DNA from: JAHECQ01 sp047638695
GTDB lineage: Bacteria; Actinomycetota; Acidimicrobiia; Acidimicrobiales; SZUA-35
Assembly: GCA_047638695.1 (NCBI GenBank)
Contig: JBLINY010000068.1
Coordinates: forward strand, 1-24,802
Length of the DNA: 24,802 nt
Direction: 5' to 3'
In this document: piece after piece, positions 1 through 7,357 of the stretch
How positions within the stretch are numbered: the first letter of the stretch is position 1
How the letters are laid out: each line of letters begins with the position of its first letter
Notes under the pieces: generated by a model
The model's database searches: none
What the model was told of the DNA's origin: nothing
The model's input: only the letters and a program-made list of their open reading frames with translations
Position numbers and translations under genes: made by a program

Positions 1-2
1 GA

Positions 3-110
3 GTCATTTCGCCGTCGACTGATTCTGATCGGGATGGGCTGAGCAGGATGAGTAATCAGATCAACAGTCAGATCAACAGTCAGATCAACAGTCAGATCAA
101 CGATGAGTAG
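3..110 (+). CDS. recF: Probable C-terminal tail of RecF (partial, 5' end outside window)
   Basis: A reading frame open from base 3 to the TAG at 108-110 overlaps the start of the dciA-like gene by 8 bases. It encodes a short hydrophilic tail that ends in repeats of Gln-Ile-Asn-Ser. The neighbours (DUF721, gyrB, gyrA) make recF the expected upstream gene in actinobacteria. The tail has no conserved RecF motif, so the assignment rests on synteny alone. The other two frames stop at bases 21 and 42, and recF could instead end there, leaving this stretch non-coding. Confidence 0.35.
   Translation, partial: VISPSTDSDRDGLSRMSNQINSQINSQINSQINDE
56..101 (+). repeat. 12-bp tandem repeat, about 3.8 copies
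   Basis: The unit TCAGATCAACAG occurs at 56-67, 68-79 and 80-91, with a 10-base partial copy at 92-101, all identical. Twelve bases is four codons. In the frame ending at 110 it reads as repeated Gln-Ile-Asn-Ser, so changes in copy number would not shift that frame. The array lies immediately before the ATG of the dciA-like gene at 103. Confidence 0.9.
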
Positions 111-429
111 ATGGCGATCGAATGATCAACAGCCGGCGACCCTTGGCCGAACGCTTGAGCGATTTCTGGCCCAGATGGGTGCCCCTCCGGTAAAGACGTT
201 GGGCACGATTCATGATCGTTGGGCCGAAATCGTTGGGCCAGCGCTGGCCCAACATTCACGTCCTATCGAAGTTCTTGATGGCGTATTGCAGATCGGTTGC
301 GACGAAGCGTCATGGGCTTCGCAGATCGGCTGGATGGACGACCAAATCAAACGACGTTGCGCCGAGGTCTTCGACGGTCTGACCATCGTGCGCGTCCGAG
401 TATCAGTAACCCCTGCTGGGGCACCCTGA
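103..429 (+). CDS. DUF721 / DciA-family protein
   Basis: This 108-residue protein fits the DUF721 (DciA-like) family that sits between recF and gyrB in actinobacteria (Rv0004 in M. tuberculosis). DciA proteins help load or stimulate the replicative helicase DnaB where DnaC is absent. What can be seen is the family core from about residue 12 to 95: a helix around RTLERFLAQMG, then WAEIVGPALAQHSRP, then a strand-rich part with DGVLQIGCDEASWASQ. It is shorter than mycobacterial members because it lacks their long N-terminal extension. The ATG at 103 lies just after the tandem repeat and overlaps the preceding frame, which suggests translational coupling. The family call is firm. The helicase-loading role is inferred from the family. 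Confidence 0.85.
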   Translation: MSRWRSNDQQPATLGRTLERFLAQMGAPPVKTLGTIHDRWAEIVGPALAQHSRPIEVLDGVLQIGCDEASWASQIGWMDDQIKRRCAEVFDGLTIVRVRVSVTPAGAP

Positions 430-433
430 CTGG

Positions 434-439
434 TAGACT
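434..439 (+). promoter_or_regulatory. Candidate -10 element for gyrB
   Basis: TAGACT fits the actinobacterial TANNNT -10 pattern. Transcription would start near base 446, giving a leader of about 21 bases to the gyrB ATG at 467. No convincing -35 hexamer is visible. The same TAGACT recurs before the DUF3566 gene at 5716. Confidence 0.35.
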
Positions 440-445
440 GAGGAC

Positions 446-458
446 CGCTCTGAGAGCG
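446..458 (+). other. Small hairpin in the gyrB leader
   Basis: CGCTC-TGA-GAGCG forms a perfect 5-bp stem with a 3-base loop, ending 8 bases before the gyrB ATG. It lies where the mRNA 5' end is predicted and includes the only purine-rich (GAG) sequence that could act as a ribosome binding site. Confidence 0.5.
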
Positions 459-466
459 ACTAAAAC

Positions 467-2497
467 ATGGACTCACCAGCAACGACAGAACCCGACAACG
501 GTCCGCAGTCCACCCCGGAAGGAGCGTCTGGAAAGAGCGCGACGACGGGTAGCTATGGCGCGGGTGACATCCAAGTACTTGAAGGCCTCGAAGCCGTCCG
601 CAAACGGCCAGGGATGTACATCGGTTCAACCGGTTCAACCGGTCTTCATCACTTAGTGTGGGAAGTCGTTGACAACTCGGTGGATGAGGCGATGGCCGGT
701 CACTGCTCGGTCATCGATGTCGGTGTCTTGGCTGACGGTGGGGTTGAGGTTCGCGACGATGGTCGCGGGATTCCCGTCGGCAAGCACGACAACTACGAGG
801 ACCTCACCGCGGCCGAGGTGGTGATGACGGTGTTGCACGCTGGCGGCAAGTTCGGCGGCGAGGGCTACAAGGTTTCTGGTGGCCTCCACGGGGTCGGTAT
901 TTCGGTAGTCAACGCCCTTTCGAGCCGTGTCGAGGTCGAGATCGATCGCGACGGTAAGCGCTACTTCATGTCGTTCCGCGACGGTGGCGAGGCAGACCAG
1001 AAGCTCAACGAAATCGGTGACGCACCGCTAGCTGACGATGGAATGCCTCGGACCGGCACGACGGTGCGGTTCTGGCCAGATCCCACCATCTTCAAGGAAG
1101 GCACTGACTTCCGGATTCAGACGCTGATCGACCGCTTTCAGATGATGGCGTTTCTGAACGCCGGCCTCGAGTTCCGAATCGACGACGCCCGCGACGCCTC
1201 GCTCGACACCGTCGTGCACCGCTACGTCGGCGGTATCCGCGATTTTGTATCCCACCTCAATCGCGCCAAAGAGGCGCTCTTCGAAGAGGTCGGCTGGTAC
1301 GAGGAGCTGGGCAACGAGGAGGAAGTCGAGATCGCGTTCTGTTGGAACACCGGCTATCAGACCGACGGCATCCACAGCTTCGCCAACGGCATTTCGACGC
1401 TCGAAGGCGGTATGCACGAGCAGGGATTCCGTGCCGCGCTCACCCGCACGGTCAACACCTACGCCCGCGACAAGGGCCTGTTGAAAGAAAAGGAAGAGAA
1501 CCTTCAAGGCGAAGACATCCGAGAAGGCCTCACGGCGATCATCTCGGTTCGAATTCAGGAGCCTCAGTTCGAAGGCCAGACCAAGTCCAAGCTCGGCAAC
1601 GTCTCGGTTCGCTCGCTGGTCGAGAAGGCAACCAACGAGAAACTTCGCGAGTGGTTCGAGGAGCATCCTCGCGAGGCCCGAGCCATCTTCGGCAAATCGT
1701 TGATGGCCGCCAAGGCCCGCATCGCGGCCACCACGGCTCGCCAAACCATTCGACGCAAGTCAGCGCTTGATGGAGCCGGTTTGCCCGGAAAATTGGCCGA
1801 CTGCCGTAGCAAGGATCCGGCTGCGTCGGAGCTGTACATCGTGGAAGGAAACTCCGCAGGCGGCTCGGCTAAAGAGGCTCGCGATTCCGCCACGATGGCC
1901 ATCCTGCCGATTCGGGGCAAGATTCTTAACGTCGAGCGAGCTCGCCCCGATCGCATGTTGAAAAACACCGAGATCGTGTCGCTGATTCAGGCGATCGGCG
2001 CCGGTCTCGGCGATCCCATCGACGAAGGTGAAGGTGAAGAAGGCTTCGACGTTTCGAAGGTTCGATATCACAAGATCATTTTGCTGGCCGACGCCGATGT
2101 CGATGGCAGCCACATTCGCACGCTGCTCCTTACCTTTTTCTTCCGCCAGATGCGTCCGATGGTCGAAGCGGGCTACGTCTACATCGCGCAACCGCCTCTG
2201 TATTCCACCGAGGTCGGCAAGTCGAAGATCTACTTGAAGGACGAGAATGCTCGCAATGTGTACAGCGCCGATCATCCCAACGCCGAATATCAGCGGCTCA
2301 AGGGTCTGGGCGAGATGGACGCTGAAGAGTTGTGGTCCACGACCATGGATCCCAACACTCGCACCTTGCTTCGGGTGAACGTTGAGCAGGCGGCCATTGC
2401 TGACGAAGTCTTCGCAGTCCTGATGGGCGATGATGTCGAGAGCCGAAAACACTTCATCCAGACCAACGCGGACGACGTCCGATTCCTCGACATCTGA
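467..2497 (+). CDS. gyrB: DNA gyrase subunit B
   Basis: The 676-residue GyrB is the ATPase subunit of the A2B2 gyrase that introduces negative supercoils. The GHKL ATPase domain shows WEVVDNSVDEA (about residues 65-75), DDGRGIPV (about 96-103) and GGLHGVGISVVNA (about 138-150). The TOPRIM domain shows ELYIVEGNSAGG (EGNSAGG near 460) and LLADADVDGSHIR (about 539-551), which hold the metal-binding Glu and Asp residues. The C-terminal GyrA-contact region includes GLGEMDAEEL, and the protein ends in RFLDI. The length is normal for actinobacteria. The ATG at 467 gives the usual short divergent N-terminus before the GDIQVLEGLEAVRKRPGMY block. No Shine-Dalgarno sequence is obvious. It sits 37 bases after the dciA-like gene and 15 bases before gyrA. 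Confidence 0.98.
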   Translation: MDSPATTEPDNGPQSTPEGASGKSATTGSYGAGDIQVLEGLEAVRKRPGMYIGSTGSTGLHHLVWEVVDNSVDEAMAGHCSVIDVGVLADGGVEVRDDGRGIPVGKHDNYEDLTAAEVVMTVLHAGGKFGGEGYKVSGGLHGVGISVVNALSSRVEVEIDRDGKRYFMSFRDGGEADQKLNEIGDAPLADDGMPRTGTTVRFWPDPTIFKEGTDFRIQTLIDRFQMMAFLNAGLEFRIDDARDASLDTVVHRYVGGIRDFVSHLNRAKEALFEEVGWYEELGNEEEVEIAFCWNTGYQTDGIHSFANGISTLEGGMHEQGFRAALTRTVNTYARDKGLLKEKEENLQGEDIREGLTAIISVRIQEPQFEGQTKSKLGNVSVRSLVEKATNEKLREWFEEHPREARAIFGKSLMAAKARIAATTARQTIRRKSALDGAGLPGKLADCRSKDPAASELYIVEGNSAGGSAKEARDSATMAILPIRGKILNVERARPDRMLKNTEIVSLIQAIGAGLGDPIDEGEGEEGFDVSKVRYHKIILLADADVDGSHIRTLLLTFFFRQMRPMVEAGYVYIAQPPLYSTEVGKSKIYLKDENARNVYSADHPNAEYQRLKGLGEMDAEELWSTTMDPNTRTLLRVNVEQAAIADEVFAVLMGDDVESRKHFIQTNADDVRFLDI

Positions 2498-2501
2498 TGG
2501 C

Positions 2502-2505
2502 GGAG
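2502..2505 (+). promoter_or_regulatory. Ribosome binding site fixing the gyrA TTG start
   Basis: GGAG lies 7 bases before TTG 2513, and the gyrB stop codon ends at 2497. This spacing is the main reason to accept the rare TTG as the gyrA start. The next in-frame ATG is about 40 codons downstream, next to the conserved core. Confidence 0.7.
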
Positions 2506-2512
2506 CAACCAG

Positions 2513-5179
2513 TTGACTGACGTGCCACCTAACGAGCCGACCCAGGACGATGGGGCGGCCACTGCGGCTGAAACAGAACCTGACGCGATCCTCGACAACA
2601 TCGAGCCGATCGAGATTCAGGCTGAGATGGAACAGTCGTTCCTCGAATACGCCATGTCGGTCATCGTCTCGCGAGCGTTGCCTGATGCCAGGGACGGTCT
2701 CAAGCCTGTGCATCGACGCATACTTTGGTCGATGTTCGATGCCGGCCACCGACCCGAGCGCAGCCACGTCAAGTGCGCAACCGTGGTGGGCGACGTCATT
2801 GGCAAGTACCACCCCCACGGTGATCAAGCCATCTACGACTCGCTCGTTCGTATGGGTCAGTCGTTTTCGCTGCGGCACCCTCTCATCGATCCTCACGGGA
2901 ACTTTGGTTCACCCGACGACCCGCCCGCCGCCTATCGCTACACCGAGTGCCGGCTGACCCAGCTCGCCATGCAGTTGCTGGCCGATATCGATGAGGACAC
3001 CGTCGACTTTCGCGACAACTTTGATGGCAAGCATCGGGAGCCCGAAGTCCTGCCAAGCAGATTTCCCAATCTGCTTGTCAATGGCAGCCAGGGCATCGCG
3101 GTGGGTATGGCCACCAACATCCCGCCTCACAACCTCGGTGAGGTGATCGATGCGGTCATGCATCTCATCGATCAACCTGATGCCTCCATCGATGATCTCA
3201 CCCAGTTCGTAAAGGGCCCTGATTTCCCAACAGGGGCTCAGATCCTGGGCAGAGTCGGTATTCGCGATGCGTATCACACCGGTCGGGGCTCGGTGAAGAT
3301 GCGGGCTGTGGCCGAGATCGTCGAAGGAAAAACCAACGATTCGATCATCGTCACCCAGGTGCCGTATCAGACATCGGTCGACCAGATCGCTCGGAAGACG
3401 GCCGAGCTGGTTGAACGAGGTGATCTCGTTGGAATCCGTGAGATTCGGAACGAGTCAGCCAAGGGCAAGCTGCGGCTCGTCTTCGAGCTGAAGCGAGACG
3501 CCACCGGTTTGGTGGTACTGAATAATCTGTACAAGTACACGCCGATGCAGACCACGTTCAGCGTGAACATGGTGGCGCTGGTCGATGACATTCCGATCAC
3601 CCTCAACTTGCGCGAAGCCCTGGTGGCCTACACCGAACACCAGCGCGAGGTGGTACGCCGTCGCACCCAGTTCCGACTCGATAAGGCCAAGGCCCGCGAA
3701 CACATTCTTGAGGGTCTTATCCGGGCCCTCGATGTCATCGACGAGATCATCGCAGCCATTCGTGCGAGTGAAGATCGCCCGGCGGCTCGGGATGCGCTGA
3801 TGGCGCCTCCGTTTGAGTTTTCCGACGTTCAGGCGGCCTACATCCTTGACATGAACCTGGGCCGCCTCACTCGGCTTGCTCGTGTTGAGATCGACAGCGA
3901 ACTGGGAGAGAAGCGTTCGGAAATCGCCGAGCTCGAGTCGATCCTTGCTGACCAGGTAAAACTTGATGGAGTCATCAAGGACGAGCTCATGGAGATCCGG
4001 GGCGAATATGCCACCGATCGCGTGACAGACCTCATCATGGATCCCGGCGAGCTCGATATCGAAGACTTGATCGATGATGACGATCTGGTCGTCACCATGT
4101 CGAGCACCGGCTACATCAAGTCGGTCTCTACCGAAGAGTTCCGCAGCCAAGGTCGCGGTGGTCGAGGGGTTACCGGTGCCAAGCTTAAAGAGGACGACGA
4201 AGACCTCATCGAGCATCTACTTCATACGACGGCGCACGCTTACTTGTTGTTCTTCTCGAATCAGGGTCGGGTCTATCGGATCAAGGCTCACGAGATCCCG
4301 GTCACCAGTCGTACCTCGCGAGGTCTCGCGCTCGTGAACCTGTTGCAGTTGCAGGAAAATGAGAACATCCAGGCCGTCATCGACACACGCGATTACGAGA
4401 CCAATCGATTCCTGTTCTTTGCTACACGCCAGGGCAGGGTGAAGAAGACGCTATTCACTGCCTATGACTCATCGCTTAGGGCCGGTCTGCGGGCGATCAA
4501 ACTGAATGACGGCGACGAGTTGGTTTCCGTTGTCCCGACCAATGGTGTCCACGACATCTTCATGGTGTCCCGCCAGGGTCAGGCGCTTCGTTTTGCCCAG
4601 GATGATGTGCGGGCCATGGGCCGCACAGCGGCAGGTGTTCGCGGCATGAAGTTCCGAGCCGGGGACGAGCTTGTCAGTATGGATGTGGTCCAGCCGGAGT
4701 CCGAGCTGTTGGTCGTCACCGACGAAGGCTTTGGCAAACGAACCAACCCCGAGCTGTTCTCCCGCAAGGGCCGGGCCGGGCTGGGTGTCCGCACCGTGAA
4801 GGTGAACGAGAAGAAGGGCCGCGTTATCGGTGCTTTCTTTGTTTCGCCGGAGGCTGAAGTTCTACTGATGTCGGCCAACGGTGTGGTTATTCGCACCCCG
4901 GTTAGTTCGATCTCGCAGCAGGGTCGGGATGCCACGGGTGTGCGAGTGATGAATCTCGGTGACAACGACCATGTTGCCGCTGTCGCTCGCCTGTTGGCAG
5001 CCGAAGTCGATCACCGAGATGCTGATCTTGATAGCCAACTCGTTGATGAAGCCGCCGGTGGTACCTCTGTTACCGATGGGGTAGTTGTCGGTGAGGTGGC
5101 TGTCGATGACTTGGTGGCCGACCAGTCGGGTCTTGACGAGCCGCCCGTTGACGAGCCAGCGGTTGAAGAGACTGAGTGA
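2513..5179 (+). CDS. gyrA: DNA gyrase subunit A
   Basis: The 888-residue GyrA is the DNA-breakage subunit of gyrase. The N-terminal topoisomerase IIA domain begins at EQSFLEYAMSVIVSRALPD. The catalytic tyrosine is Tyr143 in AAYRYTECRL. The quinolone-determining region reads HPHGDQAIYDSLVRMGQ, so residue 105 is Gln at the position of E. coli Ser83. The C-terminal beta-pinwheel starts with the GyrA box, here QGRGGRG (near residue 545), which marks gyrase rather than topoisomerase IV. After the last blade an acidic tail of about 50 residues follows, ending PAVEETE. Translation starts at TTG 2513 behind GGAG. The gene is co-transcribed with gyrB. The motif is AAYRYTEC rather than the common AAMRYTEA, a mild divergence that does not touch the catalytic residues. 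Confidence 0.98.
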   Translation: MTDVPPNEPTQDDGAATAAETEPDAILDNIEPIEIQAEMEQSFLEYAMSVIVSRALPDARDGLKPVHRRILWSMFDAGHRPERSHVKCATVVGDVIGKYHPHGDQAIYDSLVRMGQSFSLRHPLIDPHGNFGSPDDPPAAYRYTECRLTQLAMQLLADIDEDTVDFRDNFDGKHREPEVLPSRFPNLLVNGSQGIAVGMATNIPPHNLGEVIDAVMHLIDQPDASIDDLTQFVKGPDFPTGAQILGRVGIRDAYHTGRGSVKMRAVAEIVEGKTNDSIIVTQVPYQTSVDQIARKTAELVERGDLVGIREIRNESAKGKLRLVFELKRDATGLVVLNNLYKYTPMQTTFSVNMVALVDDIPITLNLREALVAYTEHQREVVRRRTQFRLDKAKAREHILEGLIRALDVIDEIIAAIRASEDRPAARDALMAPPFEFSDVQAAYILDMNLGRLTRLARVEIDSELGEKRSEIAELESILADQVKLDGVIKDELMEIRGEYATDRVTDLIMDPGELDIEDLIDDDDLVVTMSSTGYIKSVSTEEFRSQGRGGRGVTGAKLKEDDEDLIEHLLHTTAHAYLLFFSNQGRVYRIKAHEIPVTSRTSRGLALVNLLQLQENENIQAVIDTRDYETNRFLFFATRQGRVKKTLFTAYDSSLRAGLRAIKLNDGDELVSVVPTNGVHDIFMVSRQGQALRFAQDDVRAMGRTAAGVRGMKFRAGDELVSMDVVQPESELLVVTDEGFGKRTNPELFSRKGRAGLGVRTVKVNEKKGRVIGAFFVSPEAEVLLMSANGVVIRTPVSSISQQGRDATGVRVMNLGDNDHVAAVARLLAAEVDHRDADLDSQLVDEAAGGTSVTDGVVVGEVAVDDLVADQSGLDEPPVDEPAVEETE

Positions 5180-5180
5180 T

Positions 5181-5213
5181 TGGTCATCACTGACCACGAC
5201 TGAGCGCTTCAGT
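5181..5213 (+). terminator. Two adjacent hairpins after gyrA
   Basis: TGGTCA-TCAC-TGACCA (5181-5196) is a perfect 6-bp stem with a tetraloop. ACTGA-GCGCT-TCAGT (5199-5213) is a 5-bp stem. They start one base after the gyrA stop. No run of T follows, so this is at best a weak terminator or an mRNA-stabilising 3' structure. Confidence 0.35.
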
Positions 5214-5283
5214 GCGCCCGGTCGTTATCGCTTCCCCACTCGCCTCAGCTGAGGTCTTTACAACGAGGTGTGGAGTGGTCTCT

Positions 5284-5718
5284 ATGTCTGAACGAGCGGT
5301 CCCTGAACGAGCAGGGTCACAACCGGCGCCAGCTGGTGACCGAAGGCGAGGTGCTGACCATGTACCTACGGGGTGTCACCACGCTGAGCAGGGGAGCGCC
5401 CTGCCTTTGCTAGCCCTTGGATTGGTTGGGCTAGTGGTCGTGGCCCTGATGATGGTTGGGCTTAGTCAGCGGGTGGTGGCGCTGGCGCGGGCACAGAGCG
5501 CGGCTGACGCGGCTGCCCTCGCAGGGGTAGTTGATGGCGAGGATGGGGCCCGCCGTCTGGCCCACCGAAACGGCGCCGAATTGGTGTCCTTCGATGATCG
5601 TGGGAGCGAGGTTGGGGTGCGCGTGATCTTTCAGGAGGTCAGCGCGGTTGCGACGGCCGACCGTCGCTTGGAATCACGAGTGAGTGGGTGCCCGTCATCT
5701 GTGTGTCCAGGGCCATAG
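5284..5718 (+). CDS. TadE/TadG-like single-pass membrane protein
   Basis: The 144-residue protein has a cytoplasmic-type N-terminus rich in Arg and Pro. It is followed by GSALPLLALGLVGLVVVALM, a pseudopilin-like hydrophobic segment (about residues 39-64), and then by RAQSAADAAALAGVVDG. This last block is typical of TadG-like N-terminal domains and of the actinobacterial TadE-like proteins of Flp pilus or secretion neighbourhoods. The rest is a short extracytoplasmic domain with two Cys near the C-terminus (CPSSVC). The ATG at 5284 is chosen because GGAG at 5272-5275 lies 8 bases upstream. The frame is open to 5212, but that extension has no ribosome binding site. No other tad genes are in the window, so its partner system is unknown. 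Confidence 0.7.
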   Translation: MSERAVPERAGSQPAPAGDRRRGADHVPTGCHHAEQGSALPLLALGLVGLVVVALMMVGLSQRVVALARAQSAADAAALAGVVDGEDGARRLAHRNGAELVSFDDRGSEVGVRVIFQEVSAVATADRRLESRVSGCPSSVCPGP

Positions 5719-5721
5719 ACT
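5716..5721 (+). promoter_or_regulatory. Candidate -10 element giving a leaderless DUF3566 mRNA
   Basis: TAGACT (TANNNT) lies 9 bases before ATG 5731, so transcription would begin at or next to the A of the start codon. Its first three bases are also the TAG stop codon of the TadE-like gene. There is no Shine-Dalgarno sequence before 5731. Confidence 0.45.
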
Positions 5722-5730
5722 GTCGTCCCT

Positions 5731-7143
5731 ATGGCAGCGGAGGACAGGACGTCGCAGGACTCAGCGGTGATCGGTGATGACCTGGTCGAAGCGTTGGGCT
5801 TCGAGCCGATCACTGGCGATTCGGTGCTGGCCGACGAGCTCGAGTTGAACACGACCGAGGTTGCAGTGCTCGATGACGTAGCGCTCGGTATGGACGAGGT
5901 CATTGTTGTTAGCGACGACGATGGCCTCGAGTTTGAGCTTCATGACGACGATCTGATTGAGGGATCAGAGCCGGAAGACGTAGTTGACCTCACGGAACCA
6001 GCCGTCGAACCGTTTGCCGCCGAGCTTTCGCTCGGCCTCGACACCGACGCGGTGGTTGATGACGCGGTCTCGGACATGGAAGTCTCAGAGGTCGCTCATC
6101 TCGAGGCTTCGGAGGAAGAAGTGCTGCTCGAAGACCCCGACGCATACGCGGCAACTGGTGGCGCCGTGTTCTTCAACAATGGGATTGATGCGGCTACTGA
6201 GCCCTTGTCGTCAGTTGTCGGCGACGAGCTGGCCGACACCGATACCGAGACGTTGGAATCCGACACCGTCGTAGGTCTCGAGTCAGATCTCGTCGGCAAC
6301 GCCGACCTTGATGATCTCAACACCGATGCCGACGGACCGGTTGAGTTTGATGACCGTGCCGATCGAGTCGAAGCCGCTGCCGCAATCGATCCTGTGGATG
6401 GGGTTGATAGCGCCGGTTTCGATGTTGACGCCCTAGGTGTCGATCACCTGGATGAGGATGTCCTGGACGAAGAGGCCCTGGACGGACCGCCGCCGCCCGG
6501 CGCATCTGACGCCATCGATCTCGATGCATCCGATCTCGATGCGTCCGATCTCGATCTGACCGAAGTCACTGCTGTTGTGGGGCCCCTTATCGATGCGCCT
6601 GTGGTTGATGCGCCCGATGTCGATCTCACTGCAGCGCCCTTGGTTACCGGTCCCACGGTCGAACAGCAGACCTTGGTTCAGCCGACTAGTCCTGCCTTCG
6701 ACACCGAACCTGCGCCGTCGTTGGTTGCCGTGCCTAGCACGGGCGGGCGTCGACAAAAGCTCCGGGCTCGAAAGAGCCGACGGGTCGTTCGACACATCGA
6801 CCCGTGGTCGGTGCTCACGTTCTCGGTGCTGTTCCACCTGTGCTTCTTTGCCGCCCTTCTGTTGGCATCGGTGCTGGTTTGGAATGCAGCTCTGGCTGCC
6901 GGGACGATCGAGAACATCGAGAACTTCGTCCGCGAGCTGGGCGACTACGAAACGTTCGAGATCAACAGCGATCAGGTCTTCAAGGCTGCCGCTCTGATTG
7001 CCGGCATTCTGACCCTTGCCTCGTCGGTGTTGGCGGTGCTTCTCACCGTCGTCTTCAACCTCATCTCAGATCTCATCGGAGGTATCCGAGTAACGGTCAT
7101 CGAGGAAGAAACCGTTCGGATCCCAAAGCGCAGTTCCAAGTAG
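5731..7143 (+). CDS. DUF3566 membrane protein with a long acidic N-terminal domain
   Basis: The C-terminal 130 residues are a DUF3566 domain: a basic stretch RRQKLRARKSRRVVRH (about 341-356), a first membrane helix (about 361-384), an external loop containing IENFVRELGDYETFEI, and a second helix (about 416-447) ending near DLIGGIRVTVIEEE. The gyrA-adjacent position before tRNA-Ile matches Rv0007 of M. tuberculosis. The first 335 or so residues are low-complexity and strongly acidic, rich in Asp, Glu, Val and Leu, with DLDAS repeats at 6517-6546. The basic patch next to helix 1 predicts that the acidic domain is cytoplasmic. DUF3566 has no settled biochemical role, though neighbours suggest links with envelope or division. 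The ATG at 5731 is likely leaderless. Confidence 0.82.
   Translation: MAAEDRTSQDSAVIGDDLVEALGFEPITGDSVLADELELNTTEVAVLDDVALGMDEVIVVSDDDGLEFELHDDDLIEGSEPEDVVDLTEPAVEPFAAELSLGLDTDAVVDDAVSDMEVSEVAHLEASEEEVLLEDPDAYAATGGAVFFNNGIDAATEPLSSVVGDELADTDTETLESDTVVGLESDLVGNADLDDLNTDADGPVEFDDRADRVEAAAAIDPVDGVDSAGFDVDALGVDHLDEDVLDEEALDGPPPPGASDAIDLDASDLDASDLDLTEVTAVVGPLIDAPVVDAPDVDLTAAPLVTGPTVEQQTLVQPTSPAFDTEPAPSLVAVPSTGGRRQKLRARKSRRVVRHIDPWSVLTFSVLFHLCFFAALLLASVLVWNAALAAGTIENIENFVRELGDYETFEINSDQVFKAAALIAGILTLASSVLAVLLTVVFNLISDLIGGIRVTVIEEETVRIPKRSSK
6517..6555 (+). repeat. 15-bp coding repeat in the acidic domain
   Basis: The unit GATCTCGATGCRTCC at 6517-6531 and 6532-6546, followed by a partial GATCTCGAT at 6547-6555, encodes Asp-Leu-Asp-Ala-Ser twice and then Asp-Leu-Asp. 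The copies differ at one third-codon position (GCA/GCG). It keeps the frame of the DUF3566 protein. Confidence 0.85.
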
Positions 7144-7163
7144 CTGTGCCCGTCCGAAACCGG

Positions 7164-7169
7164 TAGCGT
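7164..7169 (+). promoter_or_regulatory. Candidate -10 element for tRNA-Ile
   Basis: TAGCGT fits TANNNT and would place the transcription start near 7176, about 8 bases before the mature tRNA 5' end at 7184. No clear -35 is visible, and read-through from the DUF3566 gene is also possible. Confidence 0.35.
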
Positions 7170-7183
7170 TTGCAACCTCATCC

Positions 7184-7257
<74 letters not shown>

Positions 7258-7270
7258 CAACATGTGTCAA

Positions 7271-7291
7271 CGCCCAGGTCTCTGGGTGTTT
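7271..7291 (+). terminator. Possible intrinsic terminator after tRNA-Ile
   Basis: CGCCCAG (7271-7277) pairs with CTGGGTG (7282-7288) across the loop GTCT, a 7-bp stem with one G-U pair, followed by TTT at 7289-7291. The T tract is short, as is common in GC-rich actinobacteria. It lies 13 bases after the tRNA. Confidence 0.45.
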
Positions 7292-7357
7292 GGTGGTTAA
7301 CGCCAGCTGGCTCCTGCATCGAGCCCGTCGTCTTCAGGTTGGTGACCGTTCTGCCGA

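Noticed and set aside
56..101. Possible CRISPR or iteron array
   Set aside because: The units are 12 bases long and directly adjacent without spacers, and they fit a coding repeat. Iterons for replication are not supported by position or sequence.
1760..2896. Long 378-codon open frame on the - strand across gyrB/gyrA
   Set aside because: It lies wholly opposite strongly conserved gyrB and gyrA coding sequence, has no recognisable domain, and is the usual antisense shadow in GC-rich genes.
7258..7357. tRNA-Ala expected after tRNA-Ile by synteny with mycobacteria
   Set aside because: No cloverleaf can be drawn in this stretch. It holds only a possible terminator.
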